Assembly (NCBI GenBank): GCA_002723385.1
Contig: PBNY01000101.1
Location: 1 to 50,160, forward strand
Direction of reading: 5' to 3'
DNA from: Oceanospirillaceae bacterium
GTDB taxonomy: Bacteria > Pseudomonadota > Gammaproteobacteria > Pseudomonadales > Oceanobacteraceae
DNA: 50,160 nt
Shown piece after piece: positions 32,862 through 41,915 of this stretch. How positions within the stretch are numbered: position 1 is the first letter of the stretch; each line of letters starts with the position of its first letter. The notes below the pieces were generated by a model, which was given only the letters and a program-made list of their open reading frames with translations, had not been told where the DNA came from and did not search any database. The translations under genes and the position numbers were made by a program.

Positions 32862-34184
32862 TCAGAGCAAATCAAAGGCTTCGTAACTGAACAATACTGC
32901 GACACACAGTAGATAGAGCTTGAGCGAGTAGCCCATGTTCCAGCGCAGAAAGTCGAAGTTGTTGAGCTGGAATCGACTCGCCATCGACAGGTTCTGGCCC
33001 GAGAAGGGGGATGCACTGACGCCCATTACCCACAGCATCAGGAACGACAATGCCAGCAGGTTGGGGGATTCGGCCAGCGGCGTCAGCAGACTGCCCGCAC
33101 TGGCGATGATAATCACCGGGTGAATCGCCAGAATCGCCAGCGCCAACCCAATCAGCATAAACACACTGATCTCCAGCGCGCCGACGCTCTCGACCGCCAG
33201 GTCAAAACCGGTTACCTGCACCACCGCGTTGATCCCGGTTGCAAACACACCTGCAGACAGGAACAGCCAGACTTCCGATTGCATGGTGGACAGGGCGTTG
33301 TGAATGTGTCCGGTGAACTGGCGCACCACCGCCCTGGGGTTGCGTTTGACCAGTAGAACCAGCGTCAGGATCAGACTGGCAGATGCAATCAGACTGACAA
33401 CGGGAATCTGATCCAGCAGTTCGTGGGTAATCAGGATGGTGACCGCTAACATCGCTGGAATTTTCAGCGCATGGGTCTGCATCGGATAGCCTTCTACGGC
33501 ATCCAGATCGTTGCGGTTTTTCAGCTCATGCCGAGTCATGGCCAGCGCCATCAGCGCCATCGGGATCCCCGCCATGCTGATGGTCACCAGATCGGCGCCT
33601 GGCGAGTTGGTCAGAGCGACCCCCATGGCAATAAAAAACGGAGACCAGAACGCTGCGGCACCGAAGCCGCGTGACAGCACGATGGCCTGCGCCGCCTGCA
33701 AGGGGTTGCCTCTGGACAGACGTTCGCCCATCAATATCGGTGCGGAATAGTTGATCACTGAGCCAAACAGATGTACGCCGAACAGGGTACGAATCAGGGC
33801 TTTGACGCCCGTCGGGTGGCTCTGGTCGCAGGTCAATTCGCGAGTGGCGACCAGTCTGAGGAAAGTGACCGCACACAGCATGGCGATCAGGTGTCGGTTG
33901 GCGCTCAGGGCAGTTTGCCAGTCGAGCGTCTGGAACTGAGCTGCCCAGAGCAAGCCTGTCGTCCCCAAAGCCAGCATGATCATGCTCTGGATTCGTTGCT
34001 GCCCTTTCAGTTTTGGCCACATCAACAGCGCAGCAGACCAGGCGCACAGCCCGGAAATTACAGCGGGAAAATCCGAGAGGTTGGAAGCCACCGCTCCCAG
34101 CAACGCCAAAAACAGCAACCAGCCGGCCAGACGATCTCCGAAAGGAGTGGGGGTTCTCAGGGCGGCAGCGATATCTTGGTTCAT
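32862..34184 (-). CDS. Multi-pass membrane transporter, family uncertain
   Basis: Inner-membrane protein of about 440 residues with ten or more hydrophobic segments and no obvious soluble domain. The central FGAAAFWSPFFIAMGVAL and the late GVSASPFSGQNLSMA blocks recall ion-transporter-superfamily permeases for anions or carboxylates, but I cannot name the family with confidence. The frame opens further at 34265 inside the next gene's leader; the ATG at 34184 (MNQDIAAALR) avoids that overlap. It is divergent from the glycosyltransferase gene. Confidence 0.65.
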   Translation of the reverse strand: MNQDIAAALRTPTPFGDRLAGWLLFLALLGAVASNLSDFPAVISGLCAWSAALLMWPKLKGQQRIQSMIMLALGTTGLLWAAQFQTLDWQTALSANRHLIAMLCAVTFLRLVATRELTCDQSHPTGVKALIRTLFGVHLFGSVINYSAPILMGERLSRGNPLQAAQAIVLSRGFGAAAFWSPFFIAMGVALTNSPGADLVTISMAGIPMALMALAMTRHELKNRNDLDAVEGYPMQTHALKIPAMLAVTILITHELLDQIPVVSLIASASLILTLVLLVKRNPRAVVRQFTGHIHNALSTMQSEVWLFLSAGVFATGINAVVQVTGFDLAVESVGALEISVFMLIGLALAILAIHPVIIIASAGSLLTPLAESPNLLALSFLMLWVMGVSASPFSGQNLSMASRFQLNNFDFLRWNMGYSLKLYLLCVAVLFSYEAFDLL

Positions 34185-34277
34185 GGGGGTTCCGGAAGGT
34201 GGGGCGGGCAAAGAGGCGGCGTATTCTAGCCCGTGATAGGCTCGCGGTCTCGTGTTGAACTGCAATCAGGTAATCCC

Positions 34278-35573
34278 ATGTCGGCTGACGCCAACGCTTC
34301 CGATCTTCCCCAAAAAACTGCCCGGCCCGTTACTTTGGTGATTGGTTACGTCTGGCCCGAACCGAACTCCTCGGCCGCTGGTAGCCGTATGATGCAACTG
34401 ATTCAGACCTTTCAGCAGCGTGGTTACCGGGTGGTGTTCGCGTCACCAGCGGAAGAAAGCAGCCATGCGGTGGCACTGGAGACTCTCGGCATTGAGGCGC
34501 AAACCATTGAGTTGAATTCGTCATCGTTCGATGACTGGATTGCAGTGTTGCAACCGGCACTGGTGATGTTTGATCGTTTCATGATGGAAGAACAGTTCGG
34601 CTGGCGGGTGGAAAAAAGCTGCCCGGATGCGATCCGCATTCTGGATATGGAGGATGTCCACAGTCTCAGGGACGCTCGCTGGAAAGCGGTGAAGCAAAAC
34701 CGGGTTGCAGGGCTGGAATTACCGACTTTGGGCAACGAACTGGCGCACTCGGAACTGGCGATTAGGGAGGTCGCTTCCATCTGGCGCTGTGATCTCACGC
34801 TGGTGATTTCAGAGGCCGAGATGGACTGGCTGCAAACGCATTATCAATTACCAGCGTCGCTGCTGAGTTACACGCCATTTATGGAACGGCATTGCGCGTC
34901 CTCCAATGTGCCTGGCTTTGAGGAACGCCAGCATTTCGTCTTCATCGGCAACTTCCGCCACGCGCCGAACTGGGATGCGGTCAGGCTACTGAAGGAAATA
35001 TGGCCTCAGATCCGTAAACAACAGCCAGAGTCCGAATTGCATATCTACGGTGGCTATCCACCGAAAAAAGCAACGGATTTACACGATCCCAAACAGGGGT
35101 TTCTGGTCAAGGGCTGGGCTGAAGATGCGCAGGAGGTGGTGCGGAATGCTCGTGTCATGCTGGCGCCATTGCGTTTTGGGGCTGGATTGAAAGGCAAACT
35201 GATCGACGCCGCTCGCAACGGTACACCTGCGGTGACCACACCGGTGGGTTCAGAAGGAATGTACGCTATCGAAGAAACACCTCCTGCACTGACAAGCTGC
35301 TCGGTAGCGGAATTTATCGACAATGCCGTGCGGATTTACACCGATCCTGCCGAGTGGCGAATCCTTTCGGACGCAGGTCAGCGGTTGATTCCGGAACGAT
35401 TTGACGCAGATACACACCAGCAGGCGCTGATGAATCGGGTTGAAGAGATTCGTGAGCAGCTGGAAGCACACCGCCAGTCACACTTCTATGGCCTGATGCT
35501 CCGGCACCACAGCCTCAAAAGCACCCAGTATATGTCGCAGTGGATTGAGGCGAAGAATCGCGCTATTCCCTGA
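34278..35573 (+). CDS. GT4-family glycosyltransferase
   Basis: Glycosyltransferase of 431 residues with the GT-B layout. The N-terminal half opens VIGYVWPEPNSSAAGSRM. The C-terminal nucleotide-sugar domain carries HFVFIGNFRHAPNWDAV and then LRFGAGLKGKLIDAARNGTPAVTTPVGSEG, the family's donor-binding region. Sugar donor and acceptor are unknown; no polysaccharide cluster is adjacent. Start ATG 34278 is preceded by CAGGTAATCCC; the longer frame from 34233 is less likely. Its 3' end overlaps the convergent antiporter gene by 11 bp. Confidence 0.85.
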   Translation: MSADANASDLPQKTARPVTLVIGYVWPEPNSSAAGSRMMQLIQTFQQRGYRVVFASPAEESSHAVALETLGIEAQTIELNSSSFDDWIAVLQPALVMFDRFMMEEQFGWRVEKSCPDAIRILDMEDVHSLRDARWKAVKQNRVAGLELPTLGNELAHSELAIREVASIWRCDLTLVISEAEMDWLQTHYQLPASLLSYTPFMERHCASSNVPGFEERQHFVFIGNFRHAPNWDAVRLLKEIWPQIRKQQPESELHIYGGYPPKKATDLHDPKQGFLVKGWAEDAQEVVRNARVMLAPLRFGAGLKGKLIDAARNGTPAVTTPVGSEGMYAIEETPPALTSCSVAEFIDNAVRIYTDPAEWRILSDAGQRLIPERFDADTHQQALMNRVEEIREQLEAHRQSHFYGLMLRHHSLKSTQYMSQWIEAKNRAIP

Positions 35574-36774
35574 GTTTCTTCGGCCAGCACTGAAATACAT
35601 GGGTAGACATTCCATGCAGGAAGATACTGAGCAGTACTGTCAGCACCGTCGTGGCGAAGACTCCCTCGTACTCCGGGATGCTGTCGGAATAGCCCATCTG
35701 TTCAACGGCCACCAGCAGGTAGAGAATACTGGCGATGCCTCGGGGGCCAAACCAGGCAAGAAAAAAACGGTCTCGCCAGCTGATGCCGCTGCCAATCAGC
35801 GCCAGCAGCACAGGGATCATGCGCACCACCGTCAGACTCATCAGGGCATACAGCAGGTGTTGCCACTGCATCAATGGCCAGGCTTCGGCCACAAACACCA
35901 GCCCGAACAGAAAAAACACCAGCAACGCCAGCAGCTCGCCTTCGGCCTCACCAAATTCCTTCAGGCGTTTGATCACCACCGTATGGCGGGCCTTGAGAAA
36001 CAACCCGGCAAGAAAGACGGCAATGAATCCATTTCCGCCGAGAATCTCGGCTCCGGCGTACGCAAGCATCGCCAGTGCCAGCGAGGACAGGCGCTGGAAC
36101 ATCGGCAACATCAGGCGTTGGCGACTGGCGTGATGCACCAGTTTGCCGCCAAATCTGCCCACCAGCCAACCAATCAGACTCCCAACTGCAAATTGTTGGA
36201 TCACAAACAATGGCCATTCGTCAGCGTCCAGAAACGCGTAATGCCCGGCTTGCAACAGGGCCAGGACAAACAGCAACACCGGCAGGGCGAGGCCGTCGTT
36301 GAGGCCGCTTTCCACCGTAATCGTATGACGCAGCTGTTCATCGGTTTGGGTGTCGTTAATCATTCCCTGGGCCAATGCGGCATCGGTGGGCGTCAGCATG
36401 ATGGCTAACCAGGCCGCTGCGAGCCAGGAAAGCCCCAGAATGGGAACCGCCAGTAACCATCCGGCAACGAAGGTCAGTGGCAGGCCGATGGCCAGCAGTC
36501 GGATCGGAAGAATTTCAAACCTGAGCAATTGTGCCCGCTCGATCTGGCTGGCGTCGGTAAACAGAATGATGGCCAGAGTAAATTCAGCCATCAGTTTCAG
36601 ACCGTGGTGCTCCAGTTCCGGGTTCACCAGATTCAGGATGAGCGGGCCTGAGACGATTCCGACCAGCGTGATCAGCATGGGAGCGCTGATGCCCGCGCGC
36701 TCGATATTGCGTGCCAGCAGGCCATAAACCAGCAAACTGCTGGATATCAGTAACAGCAAAATCTGTTCGTTCAT
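35563..36774 (-). CDS. CPA1-family cation:proton antiporter
   Basis: Inner-membrane Na+/H+ or K+/H+ antiporter of 403 residues with about 12 helices. The motifs LTPTDAALAQG, ESGLNDGLALP (the Asp-containing ion-binding helix) and AWFGPRGIAS are conserved in CPA1 proteins. There is no C-terminal regulatory domain. It is transcribed leftwards and ends 11 bp inside the convergent glycosyltransferase gene. Ion preference cannot be told. Confidence 0.9.
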   Translation of the reverse strand: MNEQILLLLISSSLLVYGLLARNIERAGISAPMLITLVGIVSGPLILNLVNPELEHHGLKLMAEFTLAIILFTDASQIERAQLLRFEILPIRLLAIGLPLTFVAGWLLAVPILGLSWLAAAWLAIMLTPTDAALAQGMINDTQTDEQLRHTITVESGLNDGLALPVLLFVLALLQAGHYAFLDADEWPLFVIQQFAVGSLIGWLVGRFGGKLVHHASRQRLMLPMFQRLSSLALAMLAYAGAEILGGNGFIAVFLAGLFLKARHTVVIKRLKEFGEAEGELLALLVFFLFGLVFVAEAWPLMQWQHLLYALMSLTVVRMIPVLLALIGSGISWRDRFFLAWFGPRGIASILYLLVAVEQMGYSDSIPEYEGVFATTVLTVLLSIFLHGMSTHVFQCWPKKLRE

Positions 36775-36852
36775 AAACTGACAGAAGGGTACGGAGAGTA
36801 GGGGTGAGTATAACGATTCGTTACTGAACCGGGAGGGAAATTGCTGGCGAGA

Positions 36853-37182
36853 TTATTCCCAGACGATGCGCAGTGGTTCGCCAAAGTCGTCGTAGATGAT
36901 TTTTTTACGTGGCTGGCGATTGCGGGGATGGGATGAGAGGCTGGGCTTGCGGTGTTTTTTGCTGGCTTCGCGGCGTTCTTCAATGGCTCGAACCACTTCT
37001 GGCACCGGCGTGCGCTCCTGCTGTTGACGCTGAAAGGCCATGGCTCTTTCGTCGTAGCGGCCATCAGTGAGACCGGTTTCTCCGTGCGCAACCTGGTGTA
37101 CCTCGCCACCACGTTGCAAGAAGGCTTCGATCTCCTGATTCAATTGCTCCCGCACTTCGTCTTTTGAGGGAGGTCTGCGCAT
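36853..37182 (-). CDS. Small charged hypothetical protein, 109 aa
   Basis: I do not recognise this protein with certainty. It is highly charged, with an N-terminal helical stretch (SKDEVREQLNQEIEAFLQRGGEVHQV) and a basic middle (RREASKKHRKPSLSSHPRNRQ). The end KKIIYDDFGEPLRIVWE is tidy and conserved-looking. No signal peptide or membrane segment is present. It lies between the antiporter and the TatD-like gene, all on the minus strand, with 63 bp before it. Confidence 0.6.
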   Translation of the reverse strand: MRRPPSKDEVREQLNQEIEAFLQRGGEVHQVAHGETGLTDGRYDERAMAFQRQQQERTPVPEVVRAIEERREASKKHRKPSLSSHPRNRQPRKKIIYDDFGEPLRIVWE

Positions 37183-37245
37183 GCTGGCGTACCGGGTTTC
37201 GTCAACTCAAGGCTGCACCTTGCCAGAGGTGAGCAATGACTTCAA

Positions 37246-38064
37246 TCAAACTGCTTCGTTAGGGAAGAAAGTTCGCAAGGAATTTTGCCAGGTTTGCTCC
37301 AGAACTTGCCTGACAGGCATTTCCTTCACATCGGCAATGCGCTCGGCGATGAAAGGCAGGTAACGCGGGGCGTTCTCGTTGCCTCGGTATGGAACCGGTG
37401 TGAGGTAGGGAGCATCCGTTTCCAGCAACAAGCGTTCAATGGGGGTATCGGCAACTACTTCGCGAACATTGTCCGCTTTGTTAAACGTTACGATGCCGTT
37501 GATACCGAGGCAGAAGCCCAGCTCAACAGCGGTACGAGCCAAATCAATGCCTGAGGTGAAGCTGTGGATGACGCCTTTGGCGGGCATCTGGGGAGCGTAT
37601 TCGCGCAGGATGGCGTCGGTGTCCTCATCGGCCTCGCGGGTGTGAATCACGACGGGTAGACCGGTGTCGATGGCCATTTCCAGTTGCTGGCAAAATACCT
37701 TGCGTTGCACGTCTCGGTCGCAGTGATCGTAGTAATAATCCAGTCCGATTTCCCCAACGGCCACCACCTTGTCGTGAATCGTGTGTGTGCGCAGGTAAGC
37801 AGTGGTGTCGTCGTTGTAACTGGCCGCTTCATGAGGGTGTACACCGAGTGTGGCGTACACATCCGCGTGTTCCTCCGCCAGCGCCAGTGCAGCTGGCATA
37901 TTGTCCGGCTCAACGCTGATGGTCATAAAGCGCTGTACTCCAATCTCACGGGCGGCCTGAAGAATTTCCTCAGCCGAACCCTCTTTCAGGTAATCCAGAT
38001 GAAAGTGAGTCTCGGCAATGGGCAATTCATATTTGGGGATATCGCGACGTTTTTTCTTGCTCAT
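37246..38064 (-). CDS. TatD-family metal-dependent deoxyribonuclease
   Basis: TIM-barrel metallo-hydrolase of 272 residues. The first metal-binding pair is ETHFHLD, with Glu in the loop as GVHPHEA, GEIGLDYYY, VIHTRE and LLLETDAPYL giving the other ligands in order. TatD proteins are DNA exonucleases active in DNA repair. Compared with E. coli TatD/YcfH the N terminus has a short basic extension (MSKKKRRDIPKYELP). It is divergent from the ParA-like gene across a 240-bp gap. Confidence 0.9.
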   Translation of the reverse strand: MSKKKRRDIPKYELPIAETHFHLDYLKEGSAEEILQAAREIGVQRFMTISVEPDNMPAALALAEEHADVYATLGVHPHEAASYNDDTTAYLRTHTIHDKVVAVGEIGLDYYYDHCDRDVQRKVFCQQLEMAIDTGLPVVIHTREADEDTDAILREYAPQMPAKGVIHSFTSGIDLARTAVELGFCLGINGIVTFNKADNVREVVADTPIERLLLETDAPYLTPVPYRGNENAPRYLPFIAERIADVKEMPVRQVLEQTWQNSLRTFFPNEAV

Positions 38065-38304
38065 AGGAGTGGCTCTGGGCGTGACTGGGTTGAGTTTGGT
38101 GCTGAACGGAGCGGATTTTGCCGTAAATCAGGTCAAATGGGAAAACTGATATGACAAAGCGGGCAGTATAGGGAGATCAGGCTCGTATCGACAGCGTGCT
38201 CGCATCGCGGCTCTGTCACACTTGAGTGCTAGTTTCTGTCCCCTGTGTTCCTGTCATCGGGAACAGCCATTTTGATCAGATCGGATTTCACAAGGACTTC
38301 TGCT

Positions 38305-39024
38305 ATGAGCATGATTCACTTTGTCGGCGGCGAAAAAGGCGGCGTTGGCAAATCGGTATTCACCCGTTTGTTCTCCCAGTACTGCCTCGACTATGGCCTG
38401 AACTACGCAGGTCTGGATGCGGACCAGTCGCACGCAACGACCATGCGTTACTACCCTGAGTTTACACGTGCACTGAAACTGGATGAGTTCGAAAGTACCG
38501 ATGTCATCATGGAGCTGGCACTGGAACAAGACGTGCAGGTCGTTGTGGACCTGCCGGCGCAGAGTCAGCGTTTCCTCGATCGCTGGATCGATGAAAATGG
38601 TGTGCTGGACATGGCTGAAGAGATGAACATTCCGATTGTCTACTGGTACGTAGTGGATGACAGCCCGGATTCCATTGAGCTGCTGGATAAATTTCTGGCC
38701 AAGTATCAGTACTTTATCCAGTGCGTAGTGGTGAAGAACGAAGGCCGTGGTGTCGAGTTCGGCGATATCGATACCATCGTCAGCGCTGCCCAGGAAGAGG
38801 ATATGGCGCAGGTCAGCAGCATTACCTTGCCAGCATTGCATGGCACCACCATGTTCAAGGTCAACAAGCTGAATCTGAGCTTCTGGGCGGCCATCAACTC
38901 CCAGGATCAGGGTGACGACGGTATGACCCTGATGGAACGTCAGCGCACCAAGGTCTGGATGCTGAAGTCACAGGCTGAAGTGGCTTCTGTTGTTGGTCGT
39001 CTGGCCAAGAACGTTGCTGAGTAA
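38305..39024 (+). CDS. ParA/MinD-like P-loop ATPase, orphan
   Basis: Deviant-Walker-A ATPase of 239 residues. The motif KGGVGKS is at residues 11-17, with LDADQSHA next and VVVDLPAQSQRF as Walker B-like segment. The fold is of the ParA/MinD/CobQ group, but no parB, minE or parS-like sequence was seen beside it, so its cargo is unknown. The frame opens at 38245; the ATG at 38305 with AAGGA upstream gives the usual short N terminus. It ends at a hairpin at 39055-39086. Confidence 0.82.
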   Translation: MSMIHFVGGEKGGVGKSVFTRLFSQYCLDYGLNYAGLDADQSHATTMRYYPEFTRALKLDEFESTDVIMELALEQDVQVVVDLPAQSQRFLDRWIDENGVLDMAEEMNIPIVYWYVVDDSPDSIELLDKFLAKYQYFIQCVVVKNEGRGVEFGDIDTIVSAAQEEDMAQVSSITLPALHGTTMFKVNKLNLSFWAAINSQDQGDDGMTLMERQRTKVWMLKSQAEVASVVGRLAKNVAE

Positions 39025-39054
39025 TTCTGCCCAGCCTGACACCTGAACGGTTGC

Positions 39055-39086
39055 ATAAGCCAGAAGCGACTGCGCTTCTGGCTTAT
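39055..39086. terminator. Perfect 14-bp hairpin after the ParA-like gene
   Basis: ATAAGCCAGAAGCG (39055-39068) pairs with CGCTTCTGGCTTAT (39073-39086) around a 4-nt loop. There is no immediate T-run, so it may be Rho-linked or an mRNA 3' end. Confidence 0.7.
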
Positions 39087-39173
39087 CGAGACACGCTTTT
39101 CTCCTTCCTGTTTTTGTCCTGACCTTCCTCACTTGGCTCAGAGCTGACAGCGGCATACACTGCCGGGGTTTTG

Positions 39174-39815
39174 ATGACTCCCAGTGAATCCATGTCCCCT
39201 GCTCAGACTTACTCAATTCCTGCATCGCCTCTTCACACCGCTGAGTTTGAAGTGAAACGCAGTCAGTTCATTACTTTTGTTGGCCCGGCTTCCAACCGTG
39301 ATCAGGCAGAAGCGTTTATTCGTGATGTACGTGAATTGCATCCGCAAGCTCGCCATGTGTGCTGGGCCTACATCGCGGGTGCCCCGAATACCACCGTACT
39401 GTCGATGAGCGATGACGGAGAGCCGTCTGGAACGGCCGGGCGCCCTATGTTAAATGTGCTTCGACACAGTGGCCTGGGCGAAATCGTTGTGGCGGTGGTG
39501 CGTTACTTTGGCGGTATCAAGTTGGGAACCGGAGGTTTGCAGCGGGCTTATTCGGACGCGGTGACTTTGGGGCTTGATGATCTGCCGACCCAGCTTCGTA
39601 TTCCGCGAAAGTCGGCTTCACTTGTCTTTGACTATGCACAGGAATCGCTGGTTCGTCATTTACTTGAAGCGTGTGATGTATTGATGCAAGCGCCTCAATA
39701 CGGTGCACGCGTTACGTTGGAAGTCGAAGTTGCTTCAGCTGAATGGCAGGCATTAAAAAGCCGCCTGATCAATCAGACGGCCGGAGATATAGATATATCA
39801 GAAGAGAATAGTTGA
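39174..39815 (+). CDS. yigZ: YigZ/IMPACT-family protein
   Basis: Protein of about 213 residues with the UPF0029 (IMPACT) N-terminal domain, including KRSQFITFVGP, the SDDGEPSGTAGRPMLNVL motif and VRYFGGIKLGTGGLQRAYSDA. A C-terminal domain of unknown function follows. In E. coli YigZ its role is unknown; the eukaryotic IMPACT proteins bind translation control kinases. A TTG at 39171 opens the frame; the ATG at 39174 is more likely. Confidence 0.88.
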   Translation: MTPSESMSPAQTYSIPASPLHTAEFEVKRSQFITFVGPASNRDQAEAFIRDVRELHPQARHVCWAYIAGAPNTTVLSMSDDGEPSGTAGRPMLNVLRHSGLGEIVVAVVRYFGGIKLGTGGLQRAYSDAVTLGLDDLPTQLRIPRKSASLVFDYAQESLVRHLLEACDVLMQAPQYGARVTLEVEVASAEWQALKSRLINQTAGDIDISEENS

Positions 39816-39823
39816 ACGCGTTT

Positions 39824-40465
39824 TTATTCGGACGCTACTGCTTGTTTTGGATATTCCCGAGCAGAGTCTGGAACGGTGGTGACCGTTTCTTGCCAGGGAA
39901 GGTCTGGATATTTGGCCTTCAGCATGGGCATATCCTTGTTCTTGGCATTGATGAAATGAAAGGTTCCGCCTTTGGCGGTCCGCATACCAAACATATCGGT
40001 GCCTTCATGAACATCCAGCTGAATATCGCCGACGTAATTCACTTTTCCGGCCTGAACCTTGAACGGAACCGAAAACGGAGTGGTGGGTTTCCAATGGCCT
40101 TCGCCACTTTCCAGCGAATAGGAAACGAAGTGATAGTCACCAGCGGGTAATACGAACGCAAACAACAGGCCTTTGCGATGCTTGTTTTCGAAATCGTCTT
40201 TGGGATAAAGACCCAGCACGTCGGTGCCATGGAATGACATGATTTGGTATTCGCGCTGTTCACCTTCGCGCTGGAAATAGACGGTGTGAGAAACGTGTTC
40301 TTGTCGATCAGGCAAGCGGGTAAAACTGCCTACCAGCACGCCGGTTTCCTCATTCAATTTTTCGCTGCTGACGGCATCCGGTGTATCTGGAACGACCCTG
40401 GCGGCGCACCCGGCCAACACGGTAACCATTATTAAAAGACAGATACGCTGGATTGTTTTGAACAT
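39824..40465 (-). CDS. Hypothetical lipoprotein
   Basis: Lipoprotein of 213 residues with lipobox LAGC at residues 17-20 after a hydrophobic start. The rest is soluble and looks like a beta-rich domain (SHTVYFQREGEQREYQIMSF, LLFAFVLPAGDYHFVSYSLES). No enzyme motif was seen and I do not recognise the family. It is convergent with the yigZ gene, separated by 8 bp. The promoter should lie in the long gene-free stretch from 40466. Confidence 0.75.
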   Translation of the reverse strand: MFKTIQRICLLIMVTVLAGCAARVVPDTPDAVSSEKLNEETGVLVGSFTRLPDRQEHVSHTVYFQREGEQREYQIMSFHGTDVLGLYPKDDFENKHRKGLLFAFVLPAGDYHFVSYSLESGEGHWKPTTPFSVPFKVQAGKVNYVGDIQLDVHEGTDMFGMRTAKGGTFHFINAKNKDMPMLKAKYPDLPWQETVTTVPDSAREYPKQAVASE

Positions 40466-41186
40466 ATATCATCCCTGACAGAGGCAAGTAATCTTAGGAT
40501 AGATTCTTGAGAGGCGCGAGCCTACCCAAAGTTTCCCAAGCAGAAAAGAGTATTTTGATATAACTATAAAATAATGCGAAATAAGTCCATCGTTTTGGCG
40601 TTATTTCCCACTTCCTTGTACGATATGTCGCACACATCTTTAAGATTGTCTGGCAAACCTGCAATAGTGCAAATAATCACGATAATGCTGGGGAAACCGA
40701 CGGCACTCAACCTCTGGTTCTAATTTGGTTCATTAATGCCGCTTCTGTCAAGCGTTTCATGCAATTCGTTACAACCCATGTAATGGCGCTCATAGCATTC
40801 CTGACTGCATATCAGTCAGAGTGTTCGATGTATCGAATATCGTTGATATAGGTGCAGGATCAAAAAAATAATCAATTCCCACTGTTGTCGTTGTGTTTTT
40901 TATGAAGTTTTTGTGAACCAGGGCGGCTTTTTATATTGGCAGTAAGGCACTGCATATTCTATGGAGTAGTTCAGAACGGTTTGAATATTTGAAAATTCGC
41001 ATGTGCATATTTTAATTGCATACGAAATATAAAACTGGCGTTTGATCGTCAGTCGCAGATCGGCGTGCGAAAGGCTTTTTAATGGTTTTGGCTGCGTTGT
41101 GGATGATTGCATTGTCACTGGATTGTCGACAACTTGCAGGATGGGAATGTAATGAATATGACACCAGCGGCCAACACCGAAATGTG
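40466..41186. other. Gene-free stretch of 721 bp
   Basis: No credible coding frame was seen. It separates the lipoprotein promoter (leftward) from the 3' end of the response regulator gene. Three hairpins lie at 40801-40849. A segment near 40650-40730 contains GGCAAACC, the short hairpin TGCA-ATAG-TGCA and GGGGAAACCGACGGCACTC, but I could not match it to a known riboswitch class. The stretch could hold an sRNA. Confidence 0.35.
40801..40849. repeat. Three back-to-back inverted repeats
   Basis: CTGACTG-CATAT-CAGTCAG (40801-40819), TTCGAT-GT-ATCGAA (40824-40837) and ATATC-GTT-GATAT (40837-40849) follow each other with almost no gap. Each arm pairs perfectly. Confidence 0.6.
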
Positions 41187-41915
41187 TTAACGCCACTCGA
41201 CATCGGTTGCCAGCATGTACCCCATGCCATAGACGGTTTTGATCAATTTGGGAGAGCGTGGATTTTGTTCGATTTTCTTGCGAATACGCGACATCCGAAC
41301 ATCGATGCTGCGATCAAACGCTTCGTCCTGACCCTTGAGCAGTTGGTCTCGGCTCAGAATGACCTTTGGATGCTTGAGTAATTGCATCAGCAGTTGTGCT
41401 TCACCGGCACTGAGAACGGTTTCTTCGTTGTTGTTGTCATCGGTGAGCGTCAATGTTGACGGCTGATAACGCCAGCGGTCAAAACGTGCCAACTGACTGG
41501 TACTATCCGCTTCAGGTGCTCGTTGAATCATTTGAATGGCGTTTTTATTCAGGCGACGCACGATGCTGTTCACCCGCGCAACCAGTTCACGCGGGTCAAA
41601 CGGTTTGCTGACGTAGTCATCGGCACCCAGCTCAAGCCCAAGTACCCGATCAGGCAAGCTGTCCCGCCCGGACAGAATCATCACGCCAATATTGTCTTTG
41701 GCGGTCAGATCGCGAACCAGTGACAAACCGTCCATATCCGGCAGCCCCAGATCAACAATACAGACATCCGGTTGCTGAACCCGAATCCCGGCTTCGGCCT
41801 GGCTACCGGTACGAAACGCCCTGACACGATGACCAAAGCGCTCCAGTTCCTGAGACACCAGGTTGACGATATCGCTGTCATCTTCGATCAGGTAAATCAG
41901 GCTGGATCGGGTCAC
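41187..41915 (-). CDS. OmpR-family response regulator
   Basis: Two-component response regulator of 242 residues. The receiver domain has the acidic pair ED(D) at residues 11-13, the phospho-acceptor Asp55 in CIVDLGLPDMDG, and the conserved Lys in VSKPFD. A winged-helix OmpR-type DNA-binding domain follows (KTVYGMGYML at the end). It overlaps the kinase gene by 4 bp, so the two are translationally coupled. It probably controls the divergent importer operon; this is inferred from position. Confidence 0.95.
   Translation of the reverse strand: MTRSSLIYLIEDDSDIVNLVSQELERFGHRVRAFRTGSQAEAGIRVQQPDVCIVDLGLPDMDGLSLVRDLTAKDNIGVMILSGRDSLPDRVLGLELGADDYVSKPFDPRELVARVNSIVRRLNKNAIQMIQRAPEADSTSQLARFDRWRYQPSTLTLTDDNNNEETVLSAGEAQLLMQLLKHPKVILSRDQLLKGQDEAFDRSIDVRMSRIRKKIEQNPRSPKLIKTVYGMGYMLATDVEWR

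Noticed and set aside
35545-36408. 287-residue plus-strand frame
   Set aside because: Antisense to the well-supported CPA1 antiporter gene; Gln/His-rich product typical of an antisense shadow.
40650-40730. Cyclic-di-GMP-I riboswitch (GGCAAACC segment)
   Set aside because: The later conserved GGGACGCAAAGCC part is absent and the expected hairpin between them does not form; no nearby gene fits.
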